NCBI RefSeq assembly: GCF_003201205.1
Contig: NZ_QICN01000005.1
Coordinates: 186,001 to 250,000 of the forward strand
DNA: 64,000 nt
Source of the DNA: Sinimarinibacterium flocculans
Lineage (GTDB): Bacteria; Pseudomonadota; Gammaproteobacteria; Nevskiales; Nevskiaceae
Direction of reading: 5' to 3'
In this document: piece after piece, positions 55,969 through 64,000 of the stretch
Layout of the letters: every line of letters starts with the position of its first letter
Position numbering within the stretch: the stretch's first letter is position 1
Notes under the pieces: model-generated
What the model was told of the DNA's origin: nothing
What the model saw: only the letters and a program-made list of their open reading frames with translations
Databases searched by the model: none
Position numbers and translations under genes: made by a program

Positions 55969-58244
55969 TGTCGCTGATGCAGCGGCTATTCAACTTCCGC
56001 GGCGGCCTGCACCTCGACTATCGCAAGGACATGTCGACGCGGCACCCGATCCGCGTCGCACCGGTGCCGCCGCAACTGGTCCTGCCGCTGTCGCAGCATG
56101 CCGGCGCGCCGGCCAAGCCCGTGGTCAAGGTCGGCGAGCGCGTGTTGCGCGGCCAGACCATCGCCCAGCCGGACGGCTTCGTGTCGGTGCCGATCCACGC
56201 CAGCAGTTCGGGCACCGTCGTCGCGATCGAGTCGCGGCCGATTCCGCATGTCTCCGGTCTGGCCGCGCCGTGCATCGTCATCGACACCGACGGGCGCGAT
56301 GAAAGCCTGCCGGCACCGGAATGGGCCCCGGTCGACGACTTCTCCGCACTCGACGCGAAAACCCTGCGCGAGACCGTGCGCCGCGCCGGCATCGCCGGGC
56401 TCGGCGGCGCCGGCTTCCCCAGCTTCATCAAGCTTTCCCCGGGCCGCTCGGTCGAGACGCTGATCATCAACGGCGCCGAGTGCGAGCCCTATATCAGCTG
56501 CGACCAGCAGCTCATGGCCGAGCGCGCCGACGAGATCGTCGGCGGCGTGCAGGTGATCCTGCAGGCCATCGGCGCACCGCACTGCCTGATCGGCGTCGAG
56601 GACAACAAGCCGGACGCGATCGCCGCGCTGCGCGCTGCCGCGGCGCAGGACGAGCGCATCCAGGTGCGCGTCGTACTGACGCGCTACCCGCAGGGCGGCG
56701 AGAAGCAGCTGATCCAGACCCTGACCGGCCGCGAAGTGCCGAGCGAGGGCCTGCCGCTGGACATCGGACTGGTCGTGCACAACCCGGGCACGGCGCGCGC
56801 CGTGTATCGCGCGGTGCGCCATGCCGAGCCGCTGACCGCACGCATCGTCACCGTTACCGGCGGTGTGGTGGCGCAGCCGCAGAACTTCGAGGCCCGCATC
56901 GGCACACCGATGCAGTTCCTGATCGAACAGGCGGGCGGTTACGTGCAGCCACCCGGCCGGCTGCTGATGGGCGGCCCGATGATGGGCTTCGCGCTGCCGT
57001 CGGACGCGCTGCCCGTCATCAAGAGCACCAACTGCATCCTCGCCGCCGCGCCCGGGGAGCTGCGCCCGGACGAGGCGGCGATGCCGTGCATCCGCTGCGG
57101 CGCCTGCCAGGAAGCCTGCCCGGTCAACCTGCTGCCGCAGCAGCTGTACTGGCACGCGCGCGGGGGCGAGTTCGACAAGACCCGTGCGCTCAATCTGTTC
57201 GACTGCATCGAATGCGGATGTTGCGCCCAGGTCTGCCCCAGCCATATCCCGCTGGTGCAGTACTACCGACACGCCAAGACCGAGATCTGGGCCGAGGACC
57301 GCGAGAAGCGCAAGGCCGACGCCGCACGTGAACGTCACGAAGCACGCCAGGCGCGGCTGGAGCGCGAAGAACGCGAGAAGGAAGAAGCGCGCGCACGCAA
57401 GAAGGCACAGCTCGCCGCACGCAAGGCCGACGCCGATTCCAGCGAAGCGCCGCCCGCCGCGGGCGCGACGCCGGCCGACGGCACCGACGATCCGGTAGCC
57501 GCCGCGATTGCGGCCGCGAAGGCGAAAAAGGCCGCTGCGCAAACCGCTGACGGGAGCGCCGCAACCGACGACCCGGTAGCGCGCGCGATCGCTGCCGCGA
57601 AGGCGAAGAAGGCGGCAAGCACGGACAACTCGAACGCCACCACCCCGGCAGACGATCCGGTTGCCCGGGCCATTGCAGCAGCCAAGGCGAAGAAGGCGGC
57701 CGCCGCGGCCGGTGGCCCGGCCGAAGCGCCGGTTGTACGGCCACGCAAGGCCCCGCCGTCGGACGACGCCGTCGCTGCCGCCATCGCGGCGGCGCAGGCG
57801 CGCAAGGCGGCGAAGGCCGCAGGCACCGAACCCGCCGACGCGCCACCTGCGGATGATCCGGTCGCACGGGCCATCGCCGCTGCGAAGGCCAGGAAGGCAG
57901 CCGCCGAGCAAGCGCAGGACGCCGCCGATCCCGTTGCCCAGGCCATCGCGGCGGCGAAAGCGAAAAAGGCCGCCAGGGAGGCTACGACCGCACCCGCATC
58001 TGACGACCCCGTCGCCAAGGCCATTGCCGAAGCCAAGGCAAAAAAGGCGGCGAAGGAGGCGACTGCGAGCGACAACGCCGACGATCCGGTCGCTCGCGCC
58101 ATCGCCGCAGCGAAGGCCAGGAAAGCCGCGAAGGACGCCGCCGCAACGCCGGCCGACGATGATCCCGTCGCGCGCGCGATTGCGGCTGCGAAGGCGAAGA
58201 AGGCCGCGCGCGAGGCCGCGGACAAACCGGACGGCGCGAGCTGA
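55968..58244 (+). CDS. rsxC: Electron transport complex subunit RsxC with a long repetitive tail
   Basis: A 758-residue peripheral subunit that binds FMN, NADH and Fe-S clusters. The N-terminal domain ([21 protein letters not shown]) includes the lipoyl-like hammerhead, then the Nuo51-like NADH/FMN-binding region (GIAGLGGAGFPSFIKLSP, NGAECEPYISCDQQLM), and two ferredoxin motifs CIRCGACQEACPVNL and CIECGCCAQVCPSHIPL. A charged coiled coil follows and then nine imperfect repeats of the type DDPVARAIAAAKAKKAA (about residues 505-750). Such Ala/Lys-rich repeats are known in gammaproteobacterial RsxC, but copy number varies. It overlaps rsxB and rsxD by one base or more. Confidence 0.95.
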   Translation: MSLMQRLFNFRGGLHLDYRKDMSTRHPIRVAPVPPQLVLPLSQHAGAPAKPVVKVGERVLRGQTIAQPDGFVSVPIHASSSGTVVAIESRPIPHVSGLAAPCIVIDTDGRDESLPAPEWAPVDDFSALDAKTLRETVRRAGIAGLGGAGFPSFIKLSPGRSVETLIINGAECEPYISCDQQLMAERADEIVGGVQVILQAIGAPHCLIGVEDNKPDAIAALRAAAAQDERIQVRVVLTRYPQGGEKQLIQTLTGREVPSEGLPLDIGLVVHNPGTARAVYRAVRHAEPLTARIVTVTGGVVAQPQNFEARIGTPMQFLIEQAGGYVQPPGRLLMGGPMMGFALPSDALPVIKSTNCILAAAPGELRPDEAAMPCIRCGACQEACPVNLLPQQLYWHARGGEFDKTRALNLFDCIECGCCAQVCPSHIPLVQYYRHAKTEIWAEDREKRKADAARERHEARQARLEREEREKEEARARKKAQLAARKADADSSEAPPAAGATPADGTDDPVAAAIAAAKAKKAAAQTADGSAATDDPVARAIAAAKAKKAASTDNSNATTPADDPVARAIAAAKAKKAAAAAGGPAEAPVVRPRKAPPSDDAVAAAIAAAQARKAAKAAGTEPADAPPADDPVARAIAAAKARKAAAEQAQDAADPVAQAIAAAKAKKAAREATTAPASDDPVAKAIAEAKAKKAAKEATASDNADDPVARAIAAAKARKAAKDAAATPADDDPVARAIAAAKAKKAAREAADKPDGAS

Positions 58245-59221
58245 TGCGCCTGTCCTCCCCGTTCCTGCCGGTCGCCGCCAGTGTCGGCAGCGTGATGCGC
58301 GACGTGCTGCTGGCGCTGCTGCCCGGCATCGTCGTCTATGTCCTGCTGTTCGGCCCGGGCGTACTGCGCAACATCGCGATCGCGGTGGCAGCCTGCCTGC
58401 TGTTCGAAGCGATCGCGCTGTGGCTGCGGGGCCGGCCGCTCAGGCCGTTCCTGTCCGACGGCAGCGCGCTCGTTACCGGCGTGCTGCTGGCGCTGACCTT
58501 GCCGCCGATCGCGCCGTGGTGGATTGCCGTCGTCGGCAGTCTGTTCGCGATCGGGCTCGGCAAGCAGGTCTACGGCGGGCTGGGTTACAACCCCTTCAAC
58601 CCGGCGATGGTCGGCTACGTCGTGCTGCTGATCTCGTTCCCGGTGCAGATGACGGCGTGGCCGGCGCTGCAGCCGGTCTGGGATTCGGCGCCCGATGCGG
58701 TGTCGGCGGCGACGGCGCTGGATCATGTGCGCACGCAGCTCGCGCTGGACCGCACCCTGACCGAGATCTCGGGGGACGCCGCCATCGGCTGGGCGGCCGG
58801 CGCCGGCTGGGAGTGGATCGCGCTGGCCTGGCTGGGCGGCGGCCTGTACATGCTCTGGCGCGGCACGATCCGCTGGCAGATCCCCGCCGGCATGCTCGCC
58901 GGCCTGACGCTGATCGCGCTGCCGTTCTGGGCGGCAGACCCCGACCGCTACGCCTCGCCGCTGTTCCACTGGCTGGCCGGCGCGACCCTGCTCGGCGCCT
59001 TCTTCATCGCCACCGATCCGGTGTCCGCGGCAACGACGCCACGCGGACGCCTGCTCTACGGCGCGCTGATCGGCGTGCTCGTGTACGTCATCCGCACCTG
59101 GGGCGGATATCCCGACGGCGTCGCCTTCGCCGTGCTGCTGCTCAACATCTGCGCACCGACGATCGACCGTTACACCCAGCCGCGTGTCTACGGCCACACG
59201 CGCCGCGAGTCCGAGCCGTGA
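58244..59221 (+). CDS. rsxD: Electron transport complex subunit RsxD
   Basis: A 325-residue membrane subunit of the NqrB/RnfD family with about nine hydrophobic helices. The FMN attachment region is seen as SAATALDHVRTQLALD, lying at about residues 160-175; the typical covalent site is a threonine in S-G/A-A-T-x, here AATAL. Other family blocks: LGKQVYGGLGYNPFNPAMVGYVVLLISFP, IPAGMLAGL, and FFIATDPVSAATTPRGRLLYGALIGVLVYVIRTWGGYPDGVAFAVLLLNICAPTIDRYTQPR, the RnfD C-terminal signature. Its ATG overlaps the rsxC stop and its TGA overlaps the GTG of rsxG. Confidence 0.95.
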   Translation: MRLSSPFLPVAASVGSVMRDVLLALLPGIVVYVLLFGPGVLRNIAIAVAACLLFEAIALWLRGRPLRPFLSDGSALVTGVLLALTLPPIAPWWIAVVGSLFAIGLGKQVYGGLGYNPFNPAMVGYVVLLISFPVQMTAWPALQPVWDSAPDAVSAATALDHVRTQLALDRTLTEISGDAAIGWAAGAGWEWIALAWLGGGLYMLWRGTIRWQIPAGMLAGLTLIALPFWAADPDRYASPLFHWLAGATLLGAFFIATDPVSAATTPRGRLLYGALIGVLVYVIRTWGGYPDGVAFAVLLLNICAPTIDRYTQPRVYGHTRRESEP

Positions 59222-59847
59222 ACGCAACTGTCGTGCAGATGCTGCGGGCCGGCGGCGTGCTCGGCGCGTTCGGTCTGGTCGCCGCGGCGGTGCTCGGCGG
59301 CACCTGGTCGCTGACGGCCGACCGGATCCGCGACGCCGAACAGCAGCGCCTGCTGCAACAGCTCGAAGAAGTGCTGCCCGCGGGCGGCTACGACAACGCG
59401 GTGGCCAGCGACACGCTGCAGGTGGACAGCGATGCCCTCGGCCCCGGAACTCACACCGTCTGGCGCGCGCGCAAGGACGGCCGGCCGGTGGCCGCCGTGC
59501 TCGGCGCGGTGACGCCCGACGGCTACAGCGGGCCGATCGCGCTGCTGGTCGGCATCGCCTACGATGGTCGCATCACCGGCGTGCGGGTGACCTCGCACAG
59601 GGAAACGCCGGGCCTCGGCGACAAGATCGACCTGAGCCGCAGCGACTGGGTGCTCGATTTCGACGGCCGCTCGCTGCTCGCCCCCGGGCCGCGCGACTGG
59701 ACCGTTCGCAAGGACGGCGGCGTGTTCGACCAGTTCGCCGGTGCCACGATCACGCCACGCGCGGTGGTCAGGGCGGTGCACCGCAGCTTGCAGTACTTCG
59801 CCGAGAACCGCGAAACCCTGTTCGCCACGGCACCGGAGACGCCATGA
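59218..59847 (+). CDS. rsxG: Electron transport complex subunit RsxG
   Basis: A 209-residue subunit with one N-terminal transmembrane helix (GGVLGAFGLVAAAVLGGTWSLTA) and a periplasmic FMN-binding domain. The conserved GVRVTSHRETPGLGDKI block and the flavinylation motif FAGATITPRAVVRAV, whose Thr bears the covalent FMN, are present. Start is GTG at 59218, overlapping the rsxD stop; there is no nearby ATG. The stop overlaps the rsxE start. Confidence 0.94.
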   Translation: MNATVVQMLRAGGVLGAFGLVAAAVLGGTWSLTADRIRDAEQQRLLQQLEEVLPAGGYDNAVASDTLQVDSDALGPGTHTVWRARKDGRPVAAVLGAVTPDGYSGPIALLVGIAYDGRITGVRVTSHRETPGLGDKIDLSRSDWVLDFDGRSLLAPGPRDWTVRKDGGVFDQFAGATITPRAVVRAVHRSLQYFAENRETLFATAPETP

Positions 59848-60530
59848 CCACGACCGTCGGCCCCTACGCAAAGATCGCCCGCGACGGCCTGTGGACCAAC
59901 AATCCCGGCTTCGTGCAGCTGCTGGGCCTGTGCCCGCTGCTCGCGGTGAGCAACAACCTCGTGAACGCCCTGGCGCTGGGCCTCGCGACGATGTTCGTGC
60001 TGACGATGTCCAACACCATCGTCTCGCTGATCCGCCCGGTCGTGCGCCAGGAGATCCGCATCCCGATCTACGTCATGGTGATCGCGGCACTGGTGACCAT
60101 CGTCGAGCTGGTGATGAACGCCTGGTTCAACACGCTCTACAACATCCTCGGCATCTTCCTGCCGATCATCACGACCAACTGCGTGATCATCGGTCGCGCT
60201 GAGGCCTACGCCGCGAAGAATCCGGTGAATCGTGCCGCCTTCGACGGCCTGATGATGGGGGCCGGCTTTGGCCTCGCACTCGTACTTCTTGGCGGGATGC
60301 GCGAACTGCTGGCCCAGGGCACGCTCGGCACCGACCTGCACCTGCTGTTCGGCGAGGCGCTGCGCGGCGTCCACCTGACCGTGATCCCGGACTACCAGGG
60401 CCTGCTGCTCGCGGCGCTGCCGCCGGGTGCGTTCATTGGCCTGGGGCTGCTGATCGCCGGCAAGAACTGGATCGACCGCCGCTACGCCGCGCGCACCGCG
60501 GCGCCCTCGCCCGCTCCCGCCGCGGCATGA
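59844..60530 (+). CDS. rsxE: Electron transport complex subunit RsxE
   Basis: A 228-residue integral membrane subunit paralogous to RsxA. It has six hydrophobic helices, the signature NNPGFVQLLGLCPLLAVSNNLVNALALGLATMFVL with the conserved Cys, and IFLPIITTNCVIIGRAEAYA with the second Cys, matching the inverted repeat topology of RsxA. A short Ala/Pro-rich C-terminal tail ends the protein. Start at 59844 overlaps the rsxG stop (ATGA). It is the last rsx gene; nth follows 29 bp later, as in E. coli. Confidence 0.95.
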   Translation: MTTTVGPYAKIARDGLWTNNPGFVQLLGLCPLLAVSNNLVNALALGLATMFVLTMSNTIVSLIRPVVRQEIRIPIYVMVIAALVTIVELVMNAWFNTLYNILGIFLPIITTNCVIIGRAEAYAAKNPVNRAAFDGLMMGAGFGLALVLLGGMRELLAQGTLGTDLHLLFGEALRGVHLTVIPDYQGLLLAALPPGAFIGLGLLIAGKNWIDRRYAARTAAPSPAPAAA

Positions 60531-60559
60531 CCGTCGAGTGATCGCTGCATGAGCATCGA

Positions 60560-61216
60560 ATGAACGGGGCCAAGCGCCACGAGATCTTCCGGCGCCTGCG
60601 CGAGAACAATCCGGCGCCCACGACCGAGCTGAACTACGACTCACCGTTCGAGCTGCTGGTCGCCGTGGTGCTGTCGGCGCAGGCCACCGATGTCGGCGTC
60701 AACAAGGCGACGGCAAGGCTGTTTCCGGTCGCCAACACGCCGCAGGCGATACTCGCGCTGGGCGAGGAGAAACTGCGCGAGTACATCAAGACCATCGGCC
60801 TGTATCAGACCAAGGCCAGGAACGTCATCGGCCTGTGCGCGGCGCTGATCGAGCGGCATGGTGGCGAAGTGCCGCGCAGCCGCGAGGCCCTCGAAGCGCT
60901 GCCCGGCGTCGGCCGCAAGACCGCGAACGTCGTGCTCAACACCGCCTTCGGCGAGCCGACCATCGCCGTCGACACGCACATCTTCCGCGTCGCCAACCGC
61001 ACCGGCCTTGCCCCCGGCAAGACCGTGCGCGCCGTGGAGGACAAGCTGGTGAAGTTCACGCCGGCGGAGTTCGCCCGTGACGCACATCACTGGCTCATCC
61101 TGCACGGTCGCTATGTGTGCAAGGCACGAAAGCCCGAATGCGCACGCTGCGTGATCGTCGACCTCTGCGAGTTCCGGCAGAAGGTCCTGGACACGAGTGC
61201 GGCACCGCTGGTGTAA
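60560..61216 (+). CDS. nth: Endonuclease III
   Basis: DNA glycosylase/AP lyase that removes oxidised pyrimidines. The 218-residue protein has the helix-hairpin-helix LPGVGRKTANVVLN with catalytic Lys120 and, in GEPTIAVDTHIFRV, Asp138, at exactly the E. coli positions. The C-terminal 4Fe-4S cluster cysteines are in CKARKPECARCVIVDLCEF. It closes the rsx operon, a conserved arrangement. It ends 35 bp before the convergent ald gene, without a clear terminator between them. Confidence 0.97.
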   Translation: MNGAKRHEIFRRLRENNPAPTTELNYDSPFELLVAVVLSAQATDVGVNKATARLFPVANTPQAILALGEEKLREYIKTIGLYQTKARNVIGLCAALIERHGGEVPRSREALEALPGVGRKTANVVLNTAFGEPTIAVDTHIFRVANRTGLAPGKTVRAVEDKLVKFTPAEFARDAHHWLILHGRYVCKARKPECARCVIVDLCEFRQKVLDTSAAPLV

Positions 61217-61251
61217 AAGCGGCTGCCTCCGCAACGCGCCTGACCACATTT

Positions 61252-62367
61252 TTACTGCAGCACGTCCGCGGCCGGTGTGTACGGGTAACCCAGTGCCTCG
61301 GCCACGGCCCTGTAGGTGACCTGCCCGCGGTGCACGTTCAGCCCCTCGCGCAGGTTCGGATCGTCGCTCAAGGCCTTGCGCCAGCCCTTGTCGGCCAGCG
61401 CGATCACGTGCGGCAAGGTCGCGTTGGTCAGCGCGAACGTCGACGTGCGTGCCACGCCACCCGGCATGTTGGCGACGCAGTAGTGCACGACGCCGTCGAT
61501 GACGTAGGTCGGCTCCTGATGCGTCGTCGGCCGCGAAGTCTCGAAGCAACCGCCCTGGTCGATCGCGACGTCGACCATCACGACGCCGTTGCGGATCGAC
61601 TTGAGCATGTCACGCGTGACCAGCTTGGGCGCAGCGGCACCCGGCACCAGCACGGCACCGATGATCAGGTCCGCGCGATGCACGCAGGTCTCGACCGCAT
61701 CGCGGGTCGAGTACAGCGTCGTCGCGCGGTTCTCGAAGACACTGTCGAGCCAGTTCAGCCGCGGCAGCGTCCGGTCGAGAATGGTCACGCGCGCGCCCAT
61801 GCCGATCGCGATGCGTGCTGCGTTGTAGCCGACGACGCCGCCGCCGATGATCACGACCTCCGCGGCCGGCACGCCCGGCACGCCGCCGAGCAGTACGCCG
61901 TTGCCACCCGCCGCCTTCTCCATCGCGTGTGCGCCTGCCTGGATCGACATGCGGCCCGCGACCTCGCTCATCGGCGCCAGCAGCGGCAGGCCGCCCCGGC
62001 CGTCGGTCACGGTCTCGTAGGCGATCGCGGTGCATCCGGAGTCCAGTAGCCCTTTCGCCTGCTGCGGATCGGGCGCCAGGTGCAGGTAGGTGAACAGCAG
62101 CTGGTTCTCGCGCAGCATCGCGCATTCGGACGCCTGAGGCTCCTTCACCTTCACGATCATGTCCGCCTGCTCGAAGACCTCGGCGGCCGTCGCGAGTATC
62201 GTCGCCCCGGCCGCGACGTACTCCTCGTCCGCGATGCCGATACCCAGGCCCGCGCGCGTCTCGACGAGCACCTCGTGCCCATGCGCCGTCAGCTCGCGCA
62301 CACCCGCCGGGGCCAGTCCGACGCGGTACTCGTGATTCTTGATTTCCTTCGGGGTCCCGATACGCAT
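61252..62367 (-). CDS. ald: Alanine dehydrogenase
   Basis: NAD-dependent L-alanine dehydrogenase (alanine to pyruvate and ammonium), 371 residues, the normal length. N-terminal [26 protein letters not shown] contains the substrate Arg. Lys in IVKVKEPQ is the conserved catalytic lysine region; the catalytic His lies in FTYLHLAPD. The NAD fold is [30 protein letters not shown], and [42 protein letters not shown] is the C-terminal signature. It is convergent with nth, divergent from the small membrane protein gene. Confidence 0.96.
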   Translation of the reverse strand: MRIGTPKEIKNHEYRVGLAPAGVRELTAHGHEVLVETRAGLGIGIADEEYVAAGATILATAAEVFEQADMIVKVKEPQASECAMLRENQLLFTYLHLAPDPQQAKGLLDSGCTAIAYETVTDGRGGLPLLAPMSEVAGRMSIQAGAHAMEKAAGGNGVLLGGVPGVPAAEVVIIGGGVVGYNAARIAIGMGARVTILDRTLPRLNWLDSVFENRATTLYSTRDAVETCVHRADLIIGAVLVPGAAAPKLVTRDMLKSIRNGVVMVDVAIDQGGCFETSRPTTHQEPTYVIDGVVHYCVANMPGGVARTSTFALTNATLPHVIALADKGWRKALSDDPNLREGLNVHRGQVTYRAVAEALGYPYTPAADVLQ

Positions 62368-62507
62368 CGCGATCTCCTCGACGTGCGGATAGGCCGGCGA
62401 TTATTTCACGCACCCCCGGGCCGTCGCGCCGTGGAATCCCCCCAGACGGCCCGCTGACGATCGCCCACGTACAATCGCGGCTTTCGCCCTCCCATCAGCC
62501 GATCGCC

Positions 62508-62864
62508 ATGCCCCCGAAACGCTCGCCACGCACCTTCACCGCATTGCTGCTGGCGCTCGGCATGGGACTGTGTGCCTACTACGGTCAGGAGTGGTGGGCT
62601 TTGCCCGACTACAGCGCCGCCGACATCGAGGCATCGGTCGAGCTCAACCTCCGGCTCGAACTGCAACGCCGCGGCCCCCACCTGCAGCCGGACGAGGCCG
62701 GCATTGCGCGACTGCGCGATATGATCGAGCGCGAGATCACCGCACAGCTCACGCAGCAGCGCGAGAAGATCCAGCTGCGCTTCGGCGTCGGGCTGGTCGC
62801 ACTGGTGCTGGGCTTGGGTCAACTCGCGATGGCCCGCATCCTCGGTCAGAAGTCCGACGCCTGA
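62508..62864 (+). CDS. Small two-span membrane protein of unknown function
   Basis: A 118-residue protein with an N-terminal hydrophobic helix (FTALLLALGMGLCAYYG), a charged helical middle (SVELNLRLELQRRG, then ARLRDMIEREITAQLTQQREKI, a likely coiled coil) and a C-terminal hydrophobic helix (FGVGLVALVLGLGQLAMARIL). Both ends are probably in the membrane with the middle on one side. No family recognised. ATG at 62508; third codon positions are GC-rich as in neighbours. Convergent with the following surface-protein gene. Confidence 0.7.
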   Translation: MPPKRSPRTFTALLLALGMGLCAYYGQEWWALPDYSAADIEASVELNLRLELQRRGPHLQPDEAGIARLRDMIEREITAQLTQQREKIQLRFGVGLVALVLGLGQLAMARILGQKSDA

Positions 62865-62918
62865 ACGAGCCGAGGCCAGCAATGCCGGCCGCGGCCCACT
62901 CCGTTGTCAGCTCGACGG

Positions 62919-64000
62919 CTAGGGGCCGCCCCCTCCGCCGTCGCCGGTCTGGTCATCCAGGCGCAAACGGAACTCGTAGGACGACTCCGCGCCGTTCGGT
63001 GCAGTAACTTCGAGCGTCAATGCGCCAAGCTGATCGCCCGGCACGAAGACTTCATCGACGATCGTCCATGTGTAGGTGTTGCCCCCGACAGAGTCATCAG
63101 TCTGATTGCCAACGACATAAGCATCAGAAGGTGTAATCGTCACGTCTCCACCGAAGTTGGTCAGTGAGATCACCGTACCCAAAGGCATCGGCTGGTCGTT
63201 GAGGTCGCGAATCACGACGCGGAGCGTCGCCGTGCCGCCGGTGCCTTCGCGCGTCGGAATCGTGATCGTAGGCACCGAACCTTCAAGTTCGAAGCTACCG
63301 CCATCGACAGTGATGTCATTGCTCGGCGGCGTCACGTCGATCAAGGATTCGGAGTCCGACATCGTGATCACGATCGAGTCGAAGACGTGCAAGGTGCCGG
63401 CCTCATCGCAGCGATTCGGCCCATTGCAGAGCGTTCCCGTGAACCGCGAAGGATTCTCGAAGTCAGGGCCCGTCGCGTCATTCGGATCATTGCGACGGTT
63501 GTCGCCATTGAAGTCGAGAAACTCCTCGACGCCGCTATCGAACGCGCCATTCAGGTTGTCGTCCCGGAATGCCTCCGCGAGATTCTGGAAGGGTTCGCCG
63601 TCGTCGTAGCGGCCGTTGCCGTTCGAATCGATAAACGATTCCTCGCCGACGGCGGTGGTCAGGATCACTGCTCGCGGCACGCGTGGATTCTGGCTGACCC
63701 AATTGACCGTACATGCCCCATCGACCGTCACGCAGGAGCCTCCGATCGAGCCTCCGGACGTCGTGAAGGCAAACGCTGTCCCGTCCGGGACCGGGTTGTT
63801 GAAGCGGTCTGCAGCGCGCACTGTCACCGGCACGGTCGTGCCATCGACATCCCAGGCCTGCGGATTCAGCGTTTCGACCGACAGCGACACGCTGTTCTGG
63901 TCCGGCAGGCCGGTCGTGATCGTCAGCTGCGACGAGAGCGCCGAGACGGTCGGCGACCCATCCGCCCCCGTTGCCGTCGCGCGAACACGCACCGCTGTGT
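62919..64000 (-). CDS. C-terminal part of a large Ig-like (Big_1/invasin-type) surface protein, cut by the window edge
   Basis: At least 360 residues, open to the right edge of the window, so the true N-terminus is outside. The visible portion has Big_1-like beta domains (SVSLSVETLNPQAWDVDGTTVPVTVRAADRFNNPVPDGTAFAFTTSGGSIGGSC and GTGGTATLRVVIRDLNDQPMPLGTVISLTNFGG), each with the N-x-P-x-P-x-G-T motif of bacterial Ig-like group 1 repeats. Between them lies an Asp/Asn-rich stretch (DSNGNGRYDDGEPFQN, DFNGDNRRNDPNDATG) resembling calcium-binding thrombospondin/dockerin loops. The tail is Gly-rich (DQTGDGGGGGP). An exported adhesin-like role is inferred. No membrane anchor is seen at this end. Confidence 0.78.
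   Translation of the reverse strand, partial: TAVRVRATATGADGSPTVSALSSQLTITTGLPDQNSVSLSVETLNPQAWDVDGTTVPVTVRAADRFNNPVPDGTAFAFTTSGGSIGGSCVTVDGACTVNWVSQNPRVPRAVILTTAVGEESFIDSNGNGRYDDGEPFQNLAEAFRDDNLNGAFDSGVEEFLDFNGDNRRNDPNDATGPDFENPSRFTGTLCNGPNRCDEAGTLHVFDSIVITMSDSESLIDVTPPSNDITVDGGSFELEGSVPTITIPTREGTGGTATLRVVIRDLNDQPMPLGTVISLTNFGGDVTITPSDAYVVGNQTDDSVGGNTYTWTIVDEVFVPGDQLGALTLEVTAPNGAESSYEFRLRLDDQTGDGGGGGP

Overview
The window is 64 kb of GC-rich, gene-dense chromosome from a gammaproteobacterium. The species cannot be fixed from the sequence, but the gene content fits a free-living, GC-rich, Xanthomonadales/Nevskiales/Chromatiales-like lineage: 6S RNA between zapA and the formyl-THF cyclo-ligase gene, a yggT-metX-metW-DUF4426 block, a complete rsxABCDGE operon followed by nth, groES under both a CIRCE element and a sigma-32-type promoter, queA/tgt and metG. 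No tRNA or rRNA genes were recognised.

Layout. 1-17.4 kb is housekeeping: envelope protease, cell division (zapA), 6S RNA, folate, ilvA/proC, methionine genes, an acyltransferase, a GMC oxidoreductase-PrcB lipoprotein-SnoaL operon, a GspE-type ATPase, hsp20, a CbpA-like DnaJ and fbp. 17.4-34.4 kb is a CRISPR island. It holds an 81-repeat/80-spacer type I-C array transcribed leftwards, its leader, cas2-cas1-cas4-cas7c-cas8c(with internal cas11c)-cas5c, and a cas3 split by a 1532-bp insertion sequence with a 6-bp target duplication. A small protein gene, a WYL regulator and a cyclase follow. 35.9-64 kb is again core: groESL, tgt/queA, a histidine kinase/response regulator pair, an alkyl-sulfatase locus, dcd, apbC, a secreted subtilase, metG, the Rsx electron-transport operon, nth, alanine dehydrogenase and the end of a large surface protein.

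The most interesting element lies in the 340 bp between cas3 and cas5c. It contains (i) an unlisted 54-codon gene for a single-membrane-span peptide with its own Shine-Dalgarno sequence; (ii) directly after its stop codon, an orphan CRISPR-repeat remnant that keeps the whole 3' part of the repeat, including the 11-nt crRNA handle; (iii) after that remnant, a spacer-like sequence whose first 18 nt match (16/18, first 8 perfect) a site with a 5'-TTC PAM; and (iv) that site overlaps the -35 box of a candidate promoter reading into the small gene and on towards cas5c. This is the architecture expected of a Cascade-guided RNA antitoxin or Cas-regulating RNA (CreTA/CreR type), here in a type I-C locus and apparently with a peptide as the guarded gene. 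Because cas3 is broken while all Cascade and adaptation genes are intact, such a module could explain why Cascade is retained. The function is inferred, not shown.

Other points: a Shine-Dalgarno-equipped internal start for cas11c; a repeat element inserted in frame in metG and related to an intergenic copy downstream of groEL; a duplicated rsxA 3' end flanking a large hairpin upstream of rsxB; overlap of the 6S RNA 3' strand with the downstream gene's start; and a response regulator whose second receiver domain lacks the phosphoacceptor aspartate.
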